NCBI GenBank assembly: GCA_046260155.1
Contig: JBJYXV010000007.1
Coordinates: forward strand, 71,105 to 135,104
Length of the DNA: 64,000 nucleotides
From: PFL25 sp046260155
Lineage (GTDB): Bacteria > Chloroflexota > Anaerolineae > Anaerolineales > UBA4823
Direction of reading: 5' to 3'
Part shown: one piece after another, positions 8,778 to 16,631 of the stretch
Layout: each line of letters starts with the position of its first letter
How positions within the stretch are numbered: the first letter of the stretch is position 1
Notes under the pieces: model-generated
Databases searched by the model: none
Told to the model about the DNA's origin: nothing
Seen by the model: the letters and a program-made list of their open reading frames with translations, nothing else
Translations under genes and position numbers: made by a program

Positions 8778-9800
8778 TTATTGTTGTTCCCACGCGTGCT
8801 TTAAAACCCTCAAGGCTCGCAGGGTGACCCACTTATCAGGCTTGCGTTTTTCCCCAATATCGACCCAGGTCTTCCCAAGATAGTTATATTCCAGGTTCCA
8901 CCTGCCCTGCTCGTCCTGCTTTTCTCGGACGATCTCTAGTGCTTTCTTCAGCCTGCGATCCCCTCCATAACCAAGAGCGACCAGGGCTTCCACATTCTGG
9001 AGCAGGTCGGTGACATAGAATACCGGGAAACCAAATTTCCACCAATTGCCGCTGGGTTTATCATTCCACCCGCAGGGATAGGTTGCTTCTGCTGGATCAA
9101 CGCTGAACAGGAAATCAATACCCTGATCAATCGCGCGCTGGATCAGCGGTGTCCGCCGGTCGCCGGGTAATTTACTGAAAGCCAGCATCACCTTAACCCC
9201 ACCCCAGGCGCAGGGTAATTTATTATTAGATCCACAGGCAAAAGTCGGCCCACATTGGCTGGCGTAATATCGCATTGGTGCCTGGCGCTCGCTGTTAGGG
9301 GCTAATCCCTCCCCGGTTACCGTGCGCGCCATCCACTCAAAGGCGATATCTAAGCGTGGATCATCATATCTTAGTTCGAGGAATGTCCAGCACAGGTTGC
9401 CCTGCAGACAATCTACTGTCCCTGAAGGCGCGCCGGAAACCGTGAACTGTCCCTCACTGGTCAGGGCATGTTCCAGGAAGTAATTACAGGCGCGTGCAAT
9501 GCGTCCGTCCTCCCGAGGTGAAGCGCCCATTTGGGCCAGCATGATCAGCGACCAGACCGAAGAGCGATACTTGGGATTGTAGCCGGGACCTGGGCGCGCC
9601 CAATATCCCTCGTCCTCCATCTCATCCAGGATCTTGGCTATCGGTCCGTCAGTATGGGCAACCCGCCTGGCTTCCAGTAATTCCCCATCATCAGGTGTAT
9701 AAGCCAGCAAATCTCGCATAGCCAGGTAGCGAACACCCGGCGAGTCGCTTTCCAACAGCCAGCCCAGTGCATCACCATTTATTTGATCTTCCCAGGACAT
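8778..9800 (-). CDS. Terpenoid-cyclase/prenyltransferase-type alpha/alpha-toroid protein
   Basis: 340 residues from ATG 9800, chosen because GGAGGG at 9809-9814 is 8 nt upstream; a TTG at 9836 would lack such a site. The protein is a string of paired helices with conserved aromatic/Gly repeats (YWARPGPGYNPKYRSSVWSLIMLAQMGA, CLQGNLCWTFLELRYDDPR, GRWNLEYNYLGKTW) typical of squalene-cyclase-like toroids. No DxDD protonation motif is seen, so a cyclase reaction is doubtful. Relatives are often annotated only by fold. The methyltransferase gene lies 52 nt upstream on the same strand. Confidence 0.68.
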   Translation of the reverse strand: MSWEDQINGDALGWLLESDSPGVRYLAMRDLLAYTPDDGELLEARRVAHTDGPIAKILDEMEDEGYWARPGPGYNPKYRSSVWSLIMLAQMGASPREDGRIARACNYFLEHALTSEGQFTVSGAPSGTVDCLQGNLCWTFLELRYDDPRLDIAFEWMARTVTGEGLAPNSERQAPMRYYASQCGPTFACGSNNKLPCAWGGVKVMLAFSKLPGDRRTPLIQRAIDQGIDFLFSVDPAEATYPCGWNDKPSGNWWKFGFPVFYVTDLLQNVEALVALGYGGDRRLKKALEIVREKQDEQGRWNLEYNYLGKTWVDIGEKRKPDKWVTLRALRVLKHAWEQQ

Positions 9801-9852
9801 GCTGCCATCCCTCCAATGATCTTTAAAACTTCCCAAATCATACCAGCTGGTT

Positions 9853-10509
9853 TCATTTCGTTTTCGAAAACAACAGCAGGTAATGCATCAGGTTTCCATG
9901 TGCCTCAACCAGCGTAAATCCTGCTTTCTGGCACCAGGCGCTGACACTGCCTCGCCTTGGATAATCTGGATCAAGCAGGAATTCACCAATTACCAGGTAA
10001 CCATCTTCCTTCAAAACCCGGTTGAATTCTGCCAGTGCGCGCTGCCGGTCGGGAATTTCACCAAGCACCGTCACCAGATAAATACGATCAAAATATCCAT
10101 CTGGATACGATAGTTCATAAGCAGAAGTCCGAATTGGGATGATATTACGGTAGCCTAACTGCTTGATTTTCTCCTTGAGCGAAATGAGGATCGATTCTTG
10201 AATATCAATGGTGCAAACGCAGCCATACTCGCCAGCCGCCTTGGCCGCGTCAAAGGTGAATGTACCTGGTCCTGGTCCTATTTCAAGCAGGGACATCCCT
10301 TTTTCAATACCCATCCACTCCACGATCTTCTCAGGTGGTTGAATGCGTCGGCGGAAGGGGTTATCAATAAATCGCGCCACGAATGGAGGGATCGGGAATT
10401 GGTAGAAGTGGCGCACGAACCTCACCACCAATTCCACAAACAGGAGCCAGGCCAGCAGCCCCAGGAAAATCCACATGATGATTGATAAAATCGTGCTGAT
10501 GATCTTCAT
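9853..10509 (-). CDS. Membrane-anchored class I SAM methyltransferase
   Basis: 218 residues. Residues 1-28 form a membrane anchor. The Rossmann core follows: motif I is LLEIGPGPGTFTFDAA (about residues 74-89), the acidic loop CTIDIQE, motif II region SYPDGYFDRIYLVTVLGEI, and post-motif HRVL-like FNRVLKEDGYLVIGE. Substrate unknown; the layout resembles UbiE/phospholipid-type methyltransferases working at the membrane. Probably in an operon with the toroid gene downstream and the HAD gene upstream (58 nt gap). Confidence 0.82.
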   Translation of the reverse strand: MKIISTILSIIMWIFLGLLAWLLFVELVVRFVRHFYQFPIPPFVARFIDNPFRRRIQPPEKIVEWMGIEKGMSLLEIGPGPGTFTFDAAKAAGEYGCVCTIDIQESILISLKEKIKQLGYRNIIPIRTSAYELSYPDGYFDRIYLVTVLGEIPDRQRALAEFNRVLKEDGYLVIGEFLLDPDYPRRGSVSAWCQKAGFTLVEAHGNLMHYLLLFSKTK

Positions 10510-10567
10510 CTTTTCCGTTATCGGTCGTTGAAGTCAAACCAAGTTTATTTCTTCTGCATATTCCCGG

Positions 10568-11293
10568 TTATTGGTGGTGATGATCAACCAGAGTATCTTG
10601 ACTTGCAGATTCTTCCGGCGCAGAAATACCGTACAAATCTTCCCAGGGTATTTCTGCCAGGTTATTAACAAGCAGAGCAATCCCCTGGGAGGAGAGCAAA
10701 TCGTTTCCAGCCTGTAAAGCAATGACATATCCAATACTTGCAGAATGAGCGGCCTGGATGCCTGATAATGAATCCTCCACCACCACACATTCTCCTGGAT
10801 GCAATCCGAGCAAGTGCGCCGCATGAAGATAAATATCTGGGGCTGGCTTACCTGGCCTGGCACCATTATCAAAGACTATTTTTTCAAGTTCAAACCAGCG
10901 CTCAAGGTGCAGGTGTTTATTGAAGAAATTAAGGTTTTCCTTTCCGGAAGCTGTGGCTATCGTGCGTGGGATCATCCTGGCTGTGAGCTCATCCAGCAAT
11001 TCAATTGCCCCGGGAGATAATTTGAAATCATCACCCTGTGCCAGGCAGAGGGCCTGATAGTATGCTTCTTTTTGATCGCTCAATTGAGCGACCTGGTTTT
11101 CTGTCAGTGAAGTTCCAGCCAGGAATTCCAGCGTGTGCCTGTTATTCCGGCCGTGTACCTCGCTGGCCATCACTTCATTGGTCAGAGAAATACCAAAATG
11201 CCCACGGGCAAAATCACGCCAGGCTCGCTCCTGCAAATGGCCATCCCACCATAAAACCCCATTGAAATCAAAGATGATTCCCTGGTAGATCAT
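10568..11293 (-). CDS. HAD-superfamily hydrolase (beta-phosphoglucomutase-like)
   Basis: 241 residues with HAD motifs I-IV: motif I FDFNGVL (nucleophile Asp, residue 9), motif II TIATASGK, motif III Lys in RPGKPAPDIY, and motif IV VVEDSLSGI. The helical cap between motifs I and II places it with PGM-like subfamily I HADs. The second motif-I residue is Asn instead of the usual general acid/base Asp, which could lower phosphatase activity or change chemistry. Cytoplasmic. Substrate not predictable. Confidence 0.87.
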   Translation of the reverse strand: MIYQGIIFDFNGVLWWDGHLQERAWRDFARGHFGISLTNEVMASEVHGRNNRHTLEFLAGTSLTENQVAQLSDQKEAYYQALCLAQGDDFKLSPGAIELLDELTARMIPRTIATASGKENLNFFNKHLHLERWFELEKIVFDNGARPGKPAPDIYLHAAHLLGLHPGECVVVEDSLSGIQAAHSASIGYVIALQAGNDLLSSQGIALLVNNLAEIPWEDLYGISAPEESASQDTLVDHHHQ

Positions 11294-11576
11294 GTTTTCG
11301 TGAGAGCCAACCTCTTCTTATGATTCAAATTTGTTCAACCAGCACACATTCCATCATGCGGGATTCAATAGTTCCCCTGCCTATTTTCACTATCACGCGT
11401 TGCGCACGGTGGGCACTATCGTACTCAACTGTGACTACTCTCTACTTTTCGTTTTTAAACAATTTAGCTGATTTTCGGGTGGATATCTCAGCATCGTCGA
11501 CCTGCGATTCTCCAGACGGAATACTATCCATTTTGGCGGAGGTTTATATCGGAAATATAGGTCTTGTTTTGTATCC

Positions 11577-11948
11577 TTATGATTTGGTTTTTGAGAGGCG
11601 TGTTGATTGGTAACATCCATCAAGCAAAAAAAGAATCCCATCCAGGAACAATGGCCCCGAGATAAGCAGGTAGGCTGGAAGGTTGCTGGGCTCCCAAAAG
11701 AGGGTGATGTACAGCACACCAAGGGTAACAAACAAGAACCCGCCGATCCATTCCCAGCGCCAGGCGATACACAGAACGACGAGTATGACCAGGGTTGGAA
11801 TGAGGTGCATCGCCAGGGCAGCGATCGTCTCCCAAAAGCTGTACCCTTCCCCGAATACATCCAGCGCAAAGATACTGACAAAAATGGCGATCAGTACCCC
11901 TAAGATCCTGGGACTCCAGTATAAAACTTTACTGACCGATTGCCCCAT
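11577..11948 (-). CDS. Conserved four-helix membrane protein
   Basis: 123 residues from ATG 11948, selected because GGAGGG lies 7 nt upstream. Four membrane helices are visible: PRILGVLIAIFVSIFALDVF, TIAALAMHLIPTLVILVVL, WIGGFLFVTLGVLYITLFW and YLLISGPLFLDGILFLL. The pattern is one I associate with a small conserved family common in Chloroflexota, without known function. 11294-11576 upstream of the HAD start holds no convincing gene. Confidence 0.65.
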   Translation of the reverse strand: MGQSVSKVLYWSPRILGVLIAIFVSIFALDVFGEGYSFWETIAALAMHLIPTLVILVVLCIAWRWEWIGGFLFVTLGVLYITLFWEPSNLPAYLLISGPLFLDGILFLLDGCYQSTRLSKTKS

Positions 11949-12257
11949 GGGTCTACCCTCCTTCAAAAATTCCGGGTAATCTTTTCCCCCACCTGACCAG
12001 CGCCTATGATCAAGTACTACACCCCTTAATTCTACTACGCGTCATTTATTGTTGACAATCTGCCTAAAAAAAGCCTGCGATAACACGCATCATTCTATGC
12101 AATAAACTCCTTGGAAATGTACACTTTTAGTTAATCCCCTTGGGAATTGAGTATCTGGGGTAACCAGGACAATTTGTGTGATCTCATTCAACAAATCATC
12201 TGAGCACCAATTAGCCCCGGGAACCAAGTCAAAATTTAATTCATGGTTCCTGCGCGA
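11949..12257. other. Gene-free interval
   Basis: About 309 nt between two minus-strand genes. It presumably carries the promoter of the membrane-protein gene, but I saw no paired -35/-10 of standard spacing, no RNA gene and no repeat. Confidence 0.5.
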
Positions 12258-12851
12258 TCATCTTCTCCTTCTGAAAAAGATATAACCAAGTAATGCAAAT
12301 GTCGCAGCTGGCCAGACCCAGGCCAGGTCTCCTGGTCCTCCGGCTCCAGTAAGTGCATTCTGCGGGCGGATGCGGATCAAACGATAGATCTCAAGAAGCC
12401 TGATCAAATCCAAGTCAGAAAGTTTTCTTGGATTGACCCCAAATAAAGGACCTGCAAAACCGCTTGCGAAAAGCACCTGGCGGAAGATGAAATGGCTGTT
12501 TGCTTCATTGGTAACATCCTCAGCGAACCCGGCCCACCTGCTGTCTGGTAACCAGACTTCGACTTCAGGATCCGCCATGATGTTCAAATACCAATCCGAA
12601 GATTTGCCAAACCCAGCCGTACAGTAGATATCTCCATCGACAATTGTATAATTCACTGGAGTCTGTCGCTGCAAACCTGTTCTCCTGCCGGTGTGTTTGA
12701 TCACCATCACCGAACCGCCAAAAGATGTACCGTTCCCCCATGCACCCAGCCCCAATCGCCATAATAACAGCATAAACCGGTTGAAGCCTCTAAATACCTG
12801 GCGCAGCCTGTGCTCAGAAATCTCGATTGACCCAATTTGATAATCTGACAT
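12258..12851 (-). CDS. Deazaflavin (F420)-type nitroreductase-family protein with C-terminal membrane helix
   Basis: 197 residues. The core resembles the Ddn/PNPOx-like split-barrel family: a GGSVMVIKHTGRRTGLQRQTPVNY segment (HTGRRTG is the family signature), YCTAGFGKSSDWYLNIMADPEVEVW, and the terminal domain strand. Known members reduce nitroimidazoles or quinones with F420H2. An added C-terminal LAWVWPAATFALLGYIFFRRRR forms a membrane helix plus basic tail, which would hold the enzyme at the membrane, in keeping with a quinone substrate. F420 use is inferred from family. Confidence 0.82.
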   Translation of the reverse strand: MSDYQIGSIEISEHRLRQVFRGFNRFMLLLWRLGLGAWGNGTSFGGSVMVIKHTGRRTGLQRQTPVNYTIVDGDIYCTAGFGKSSDWYLNIMADPEVEVWLPDSRWAGFAEDVTNEANSHFIFRQVLFASGFAGPLFGVNPRKLSDLDLIRLLEIYRLIRIRPQNALTGAGGPGDLAWVWPAATFALLGYIFFRRRR

Positions 12852-12975
12852 CGAACTCCCTTTCAGTGACTTTGAGCGGTGGGTTAATTATTCCGAGGTC
12901 AACTCCAGGGTATTTCCCACTTTATTAGCAAAGTGCGGTTGTATTAATTCCCCTTTCACCTGATTTCCTGGATTT

Positions 12976-13707
12976 TTACCAGATCCCCGGCAACAAGCGG
13001 AAACGAGTCACCTGAGTATATTCCAGGTAACCGGGCAGCTCTTCTGTTAGTGTGGAATCCTCCAAATAGGTGCGCAGAATATATAACATGGCAGAACCGA
13101 AACTTGGGATCATAGACCAAATTGATCCGAGCAGAAAGGGGGTGGATAACTGGGATAGAATTGCCCCGCTGTAACCCGGGTGGCGCACAAACCGGTAAGG
13201 ACCTCCGGTAGCGACGGTGTGCCCTCGCTCATCCTGGATGCGAACGCCTTCTGAAAAGTAAGCATTGGAGATCATCGCCCAGAGGAACAATCCATACCCT
13301 GCAATGGAACCAAGCAAGCCAAAAAGGTGGTACACCAGGGGTACAGGACCTGTCCATCCAAAGCGCACATCCAGACCAGCAACAATCCATGAACTCAATG
13401 GCATTACCCCTGCTGCAAACCCAGCAACCCAGCGATCCCAGGTTTTAACGCCCTCATCACCCAACCCTTTGCCTCGCTCAACCAGCAGTTCCGGATTGAT
13501 TGGCACAAGGAGCAATGGATGGGCAAGAAGAAAAACAAAGACCAAACCAACCAGCACCCAGCCCCACACCCAATCCAGCGTTCCTGCGGAAATAAATATG
13601 ATCAACGCGTACCCAATCACCCCCAGGATTGATTGGATGATCCATTTGATGATCACCCTTCTTGTTCCTGGAGAGATTTCGTGATTCGAAGGTGAGTTCT
13701 CGTCCAT
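12976..13707 (-). CDS. Isoprenylcysteine/phospholipid methyltransferase-type membrane protein
   Basis: 243 residues with about six membrane helices. The C-terminal half carries the ICMT/PEMT signature: GGPYRFVRHPGYSGAIL (SAM-binding RHPxY) and a downstream Glu in LTEELPGYLEYTQVTRFRLLPGIW. It should methylate a lipid or prenylated substrate at the membrane using SAM; in bacteria substrates are rarely known. A lone gene, 124 nt from its minus-strand neighbour. Confidence 0.85.
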   Translation of the reverse strand: MDENSPSNHEISPGTRRVIIKWIIQSILGVIGYALIIFISAGTLDWVWGWVLVGLVFVFLLAHPLLLVPINPELLVERGKGLGDEGVKTWDRWVAGFAAGVMPLSSWIVAGLDVRFGWTGPVPLVYHLFGLLGSIAGYGLFLWAMISNAYFSEGVRIQDERGHTVATGGPYRFVRHPGYSGAILSQLSTPFLLGSIWSMIPSFGSAMLYILRTYLEDSTLTEELPGYLEYTQVTRFRLLPGIW

Positions 13708-13885
13708 GCCTCAATTTCCGATCTCAAATAAACGTTTCCCGGTAATTCATAAACTGCTGGATTTCTCAGCCAGGTTGATATAGCTGCTGCTTCACGAACT
13801 CCGAGAACCCCTGCCTGTAAATCTAGTTTACAAGATGATGATAGCAGCCGTCAATCACCAGATCAAGACAGCTCGGCTGCAGTTT

Positions 13886-14635
13886 TCACCTGCTCGCCAA
13901 TCCGCCTGCTGTTTCTCCGCCATCGATTACGAAGGCCTGCCCGGTGATATAAGCTGCCTCTTCAGAACACAGGAATGCGAACAGCGCGGCTACTTCTTTT
14001 GGTTTGGCATGTCTGCCCAGGGGGATCTTGCTGTTTATCTCGACCAACATCTCGGGCGTGTACTCAGCCTCCTGCATCGGTGTCAGCACATATCCGGGAC
14101 AAACAGCTACCACCCGCACCAACGGCGCAAGCTCCAGCGCCATCGAGCGGGTCAGCTCGATCAACCCGGCCTTGGAGGCATTGTAATCTGCATAATAAGG
14201 GTAGCCCAATAAGCCGTTTGTAGAGCCCATATTGGCGATCACACCCCTTTCCATCAGCCGAGCTGCTGCCTGAGCGACAAAGAAAGCGCCAGTGAGGTTA
14301 ACATCCATCATCTGCTGCCACTCCTGGGGTGTGATTTCAAGGAAGGCATGCCGGGTGCTGATACCAGCGTTGTTGATCAGGATGTCAATACCACCCCATT
14401 GCGCTTTTATCTGTTCGAAAGCACTTTCCACAGCCTCAATTTCTGAGACATCGCCCTGGATTACAGCACTTAATCCAGGCATCTCCTGTTTGAGCAGCTC
14501 AAGCGCTTCGGGGTTCTGGTCGATCACCGTTACGTTCGCCCCTTCTTCCAGGAAACGCTGCACGGTAGCTTTCCCAATGCCGCTGGCTCCACCAGTAATC
14601 AGGGTCCGCTTTCCCGATAAACCCTTCATACTCAC
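13886..14635 (-). CDS. Short-chain dehydrogenase/reductase (SDR)
   Basis: 249 residues, classical SDR. Residues 12-18 hold TGGASGIG (cofactor loop), Asp in TVIDQN suggests NAD(H) preference, NNAG lies near 87, and the catalytic Ser/Tyr/Lys appear as GSTNG, then YYADYNASK. PG..TPM follows. Close in layout to 3-oxoacyl-ACP or polyol dehydrogenases; substrate unassigned. It starts 5 nt after the stop of the VOC gene, so the two form an operon. Confidence 0.9.
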   Translation of the reverse strand: MSMKGLSGKRTLITGGASGIGKATVQRFLEEGANVTVIDQNPEALELLKQEMPGLSAVIQGDVSEIEAVESAFEQIKAQWGGIDILINNAGISTRHAFLEITPQEWQQMMDVNLTGAFFVAQAAARLMERGVIANMGSTNGLLGYPYYADYNASKAGLIELTRSMALELAPLVRVVAVCPGYVLTPMQEAEYTPEMLVEINSKIPLGRHAKPKEVAALFAFLCSEEAAYITGQAFVIDGGETAGGLASR

Positions 14636-14639
14636 CTCC

Positions 14640-15200
14640 TCAGACCTTGAACCTTCTTACATCTGCAGTCAGCCTGCCCACATTGATCATAAATTCAGTC
14701 TGGGGAACATTGATCCCATAAAGCTTGATATTGATTAATTCGAGGATCATTCCGCACACCTGGCGCGTATCAAGATATGCAAAGCGAACTGAACCCCCGC
14801 CCGCAGTCTTGAACCGGGATTCCAGAAGTACTTCCAATCCCAATTGCTCGGCGAGATCGAGCTTGGCATCCATATCAGAGATGTAGAAGCCCAGGTGGTG
14901 TATCCCCTGACCATGCTGGTCGAGATAATCCTGGTAAACGGCCCCTCTACCGCTCTTTTCTTCGATCAATTCAACCTGGAGCCTACCCGAATAAGCAAAC
15001 ACCAGGTTGAAATCCAATTCAACCTGTTCACCGTCGATGATAAATAATTTCTGCACATAATTGGGCTCATACCAGGTCTGTAAATTAAAGGCTGCCGCCA
15101 CCGCTGGTAAAGCCTCCTGGATATTTGGCGTGATGATCCCAATTTGTCCTACACGGGGAAGATTCAAGCCTGAGGTATTTATAAATTTATCAATTTCCAT
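14640..15200 (-). CDS. VOC-family protein, methylmalonyl-CoA-epimerase-like
   Basis: 186 residues from ATG 15200 (AGGAG 4 nt upstream; the ORF start at 15233 has none). Two VOC modules: GQIGIITPNIQEALPAVAAAF with RLQVELIEEKSG, and GIHHLGFYISDMDAKLDLAEQLG with GMILELIN. Candidate metal ligands are the His of GIHHLGF and Glu of LQVELIE and ILELIN. The layout matches glyoxalase_4 proteins such as methylmalonyl-CoA epimerase, though at this length a different substrate is likely. Leads the SDR gene. Confidence 0.8.
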   Translation of the reverse strand: MEIDKFINTSGLNLPRVGQIGIITPNIQEALPAVAAAFNLQTWYEPNYVQKLFIIDGEQVELDFNLVFAYSGRLQVELIEEKSGRGAVYQDYLDQHGQGIHHLGFYISDMDAKLDLAEQLGLEVLLESRFKTAGGGSVRFAYLDTRQVCGMILELINIKLYGINVPQTEFMINVGRLTADVRRFKV

Positions 15201-15310
15201 ATTGCTCCTGCTCCAATTCTCGCACTGAAACACGATTTACAAATTTACGATCTTCACACCACCATCCACTTAGAGATCCTGAAGTGGAAGATAGGAATGG
15301 TTTTATGCGT

Positions 15311-15618
15311 TCAACCACTTACTGGTTTTACACCTACCACGCTGAAAATCTTATCCACCTCCTGGGCAGGCTCAAAGCTGAATTCGCTGTAGAATTTCAG
15401 TTCACGAAAACCTGTTTGCAGATAGATTTGGCGCACTTGCGATGGCGTGTATTCGCGTGTGGCTGGCGACCGCGAATGGTACTCACTCGCGATGATCTCA
15501 CCTGCATCCACAGTGCCATCTGGGACCTGAATGCCTGCCCCTGGGAAATCCACATGCCTGAAAACGAGCAGCCGGTCCGCGTTCGAAATATTAGCATAAA
15601 CCTTTTTCGCCTGTGACA
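15311..15618 (-). pseudogene. Chimeric remnant: Nudix N-terminus joined to methyltransferase C-terminus
   Basis: 102 codons from ATG 15618, 2 nt after the stop of the lipoprotein gene and without its own Shine-Dalgarno. Residues 1-41 match the start of a Nudix hydrolase (LLVFRHVDFPGAGIQVPDGTVDAGE), including the first half of the Nudix box (G-x5-E), but the REx2EExG half is absent. From about residue 42 the sequence reads like the end of a SAM methyltransferase (EYHSRSPATREYTPSQV, GFRELKFY, FSVVGVKP). Best explained as an in-frame deletion that fused two neighbouring genes. Neither activity should survive. Confidence 0.6.
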
Positions 15619-15620
15619 TA

Positions 15621-16427
15621 TCATTCAGGAGACAGGGTAAGTGAAATCCATTGATCAGGTGAAAAAACCGCCTGTTCCGGGACCGGACCCGTGAGCATCT
15701 CGAGGCCGCTGCAGTCATCAGAGAGATCCGCTGGCCACGAAGTCACCGTCTCGTAATCCGGTGCCCCGATCGAGTTGACTGACAGGCGGAGCGTATCTCC
15801 TGGGAAGGCGATCTGATATTCCACCTCCTCAGAATTTCCCATGCGGCCGTTGCTTGCTACCCATCCATCTTGTAATAGCTGTGCCTGGCGTGCACCCTGT
15901 GCTTGAGGGTTGTCTGTCGTTTCCCTGCAGCACCATTCAAATTCCTTGATCTGCTTCCAGGTCTCATCACCCCTTTGATAAATTGCAGATCCCAGTGCTG
16001 CAGATGAATGCAAGATGGAAACTTGTTCTCCCTGATCAACACAGATGCTGGTCACTGGTTCAGGTTTTACCCTCACCCCCAGGTAAAGATAACCGCCAGT
16101 ATGCATCAGAAACAACTGTCCTTCACCTTCCAGATCAACCGGCAGGGCAGCTCCCCACTCTTCTGCATCCAGCACACCATCGATTGAGGCTTCACTGCCC
16201 GGTGGTACAAGGACCAGCAGTTCCTGAGATTCCAGTTCAACGGTTGCAGGCAGCTCTTTTGGGGTGGGCAGCATGGTGGGAGTCGGATTGATTTTCACGG
16301 GAGTTTCGGTCTGGCTAACATCTGTCTGCTTTGCAAGTGGCGAGTTGGATTCGCAGCTCACCCCTATCACTAAACATAGACATAGGATCGCTAAGATTAA
16401 GCGGTTAGCATATTCAACACTGTTCAT
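15621..16427 (-). CDS. Lipoprotein with CBM9/DOMON-like domain
   Basis: 268 residues from ATG 16427 (GAGGG 7 nt upstream). The N-terminus is a lipoprotein signal (LILAILCLCLVIGVSC, lipobox Cys near residue 25), then a Thr/Pro-rich linker. The C-terminal part from about residue 80 begins with IDGVLDAEEWGAALP and continues as beta strands (GYLYLGVRV), the pattern of a CBM9-like beta-sandwich. Likely attached to the outer face of the membrane and binding a sugar or another ligand. A TATACT at 16453-16458 on this strand may be its -10. Confidence 0.72.
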   Translation of the reverse strand: MNSVEYANRLILAILCLCLVIGVSCESNSPLAKQTDVSQTETPVKINPTPTMLPTPKELPATVELESQELLVLVPPGSEASIDGVLDAEEWGAALPVDLEGEGQLFLMHTGGYLYLGVRVKPEPVTSICVDQGEQVSILHSSAALGSAIYQRGDETWKQIKEFEWCCRETTDNPQAQGARQAQLLQDGWVASNGRMGNSEEVEYQIAFPGDTLRLSVNSIGAPDYETVTSWPADLSDDCSGLEMLTGPVPEQAVFSPDQWISLTLSPE

Positions 16428-16569
16428 GGGCTGCCCTCTAACCCTGGTTGTCCAGTATAACAGCCTGGATGGCATTTTCTTACTGAGTCAGGTACTGCCA
16501 AGTTTACTGGCATACCCTTTGCCAGTCAATTTAGAATCACCACGCTCATGCTTAATGGCGAGTGGATTA

Positions 16570-16602
16570 AAAGAAAAACTGGCAGTTAAGGTCTACTGCC
16601 AG
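16570..16602 (-). terminator. Intrinsic terminator of clpB
   Basis: On the minus strand CTGGCAGT (16602-16595) pairs perfectly with ACTGCCAG (16586-16579) around an 8-nt loop and is followed by TTTTTCTTTT. It lies 30 nt after the clpB stop. Confidence 0.88.
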
Positions 16603-16631
16603 CTATAATCTTTCTATTTGACTGCCTAAGA

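Noticed and set aside
11320..11613. Plus-strand 97-codon frame
   Set aside because: Atypical composition, no start signal, and its end overlaps the conserved membrane-protein gene on the other strand.
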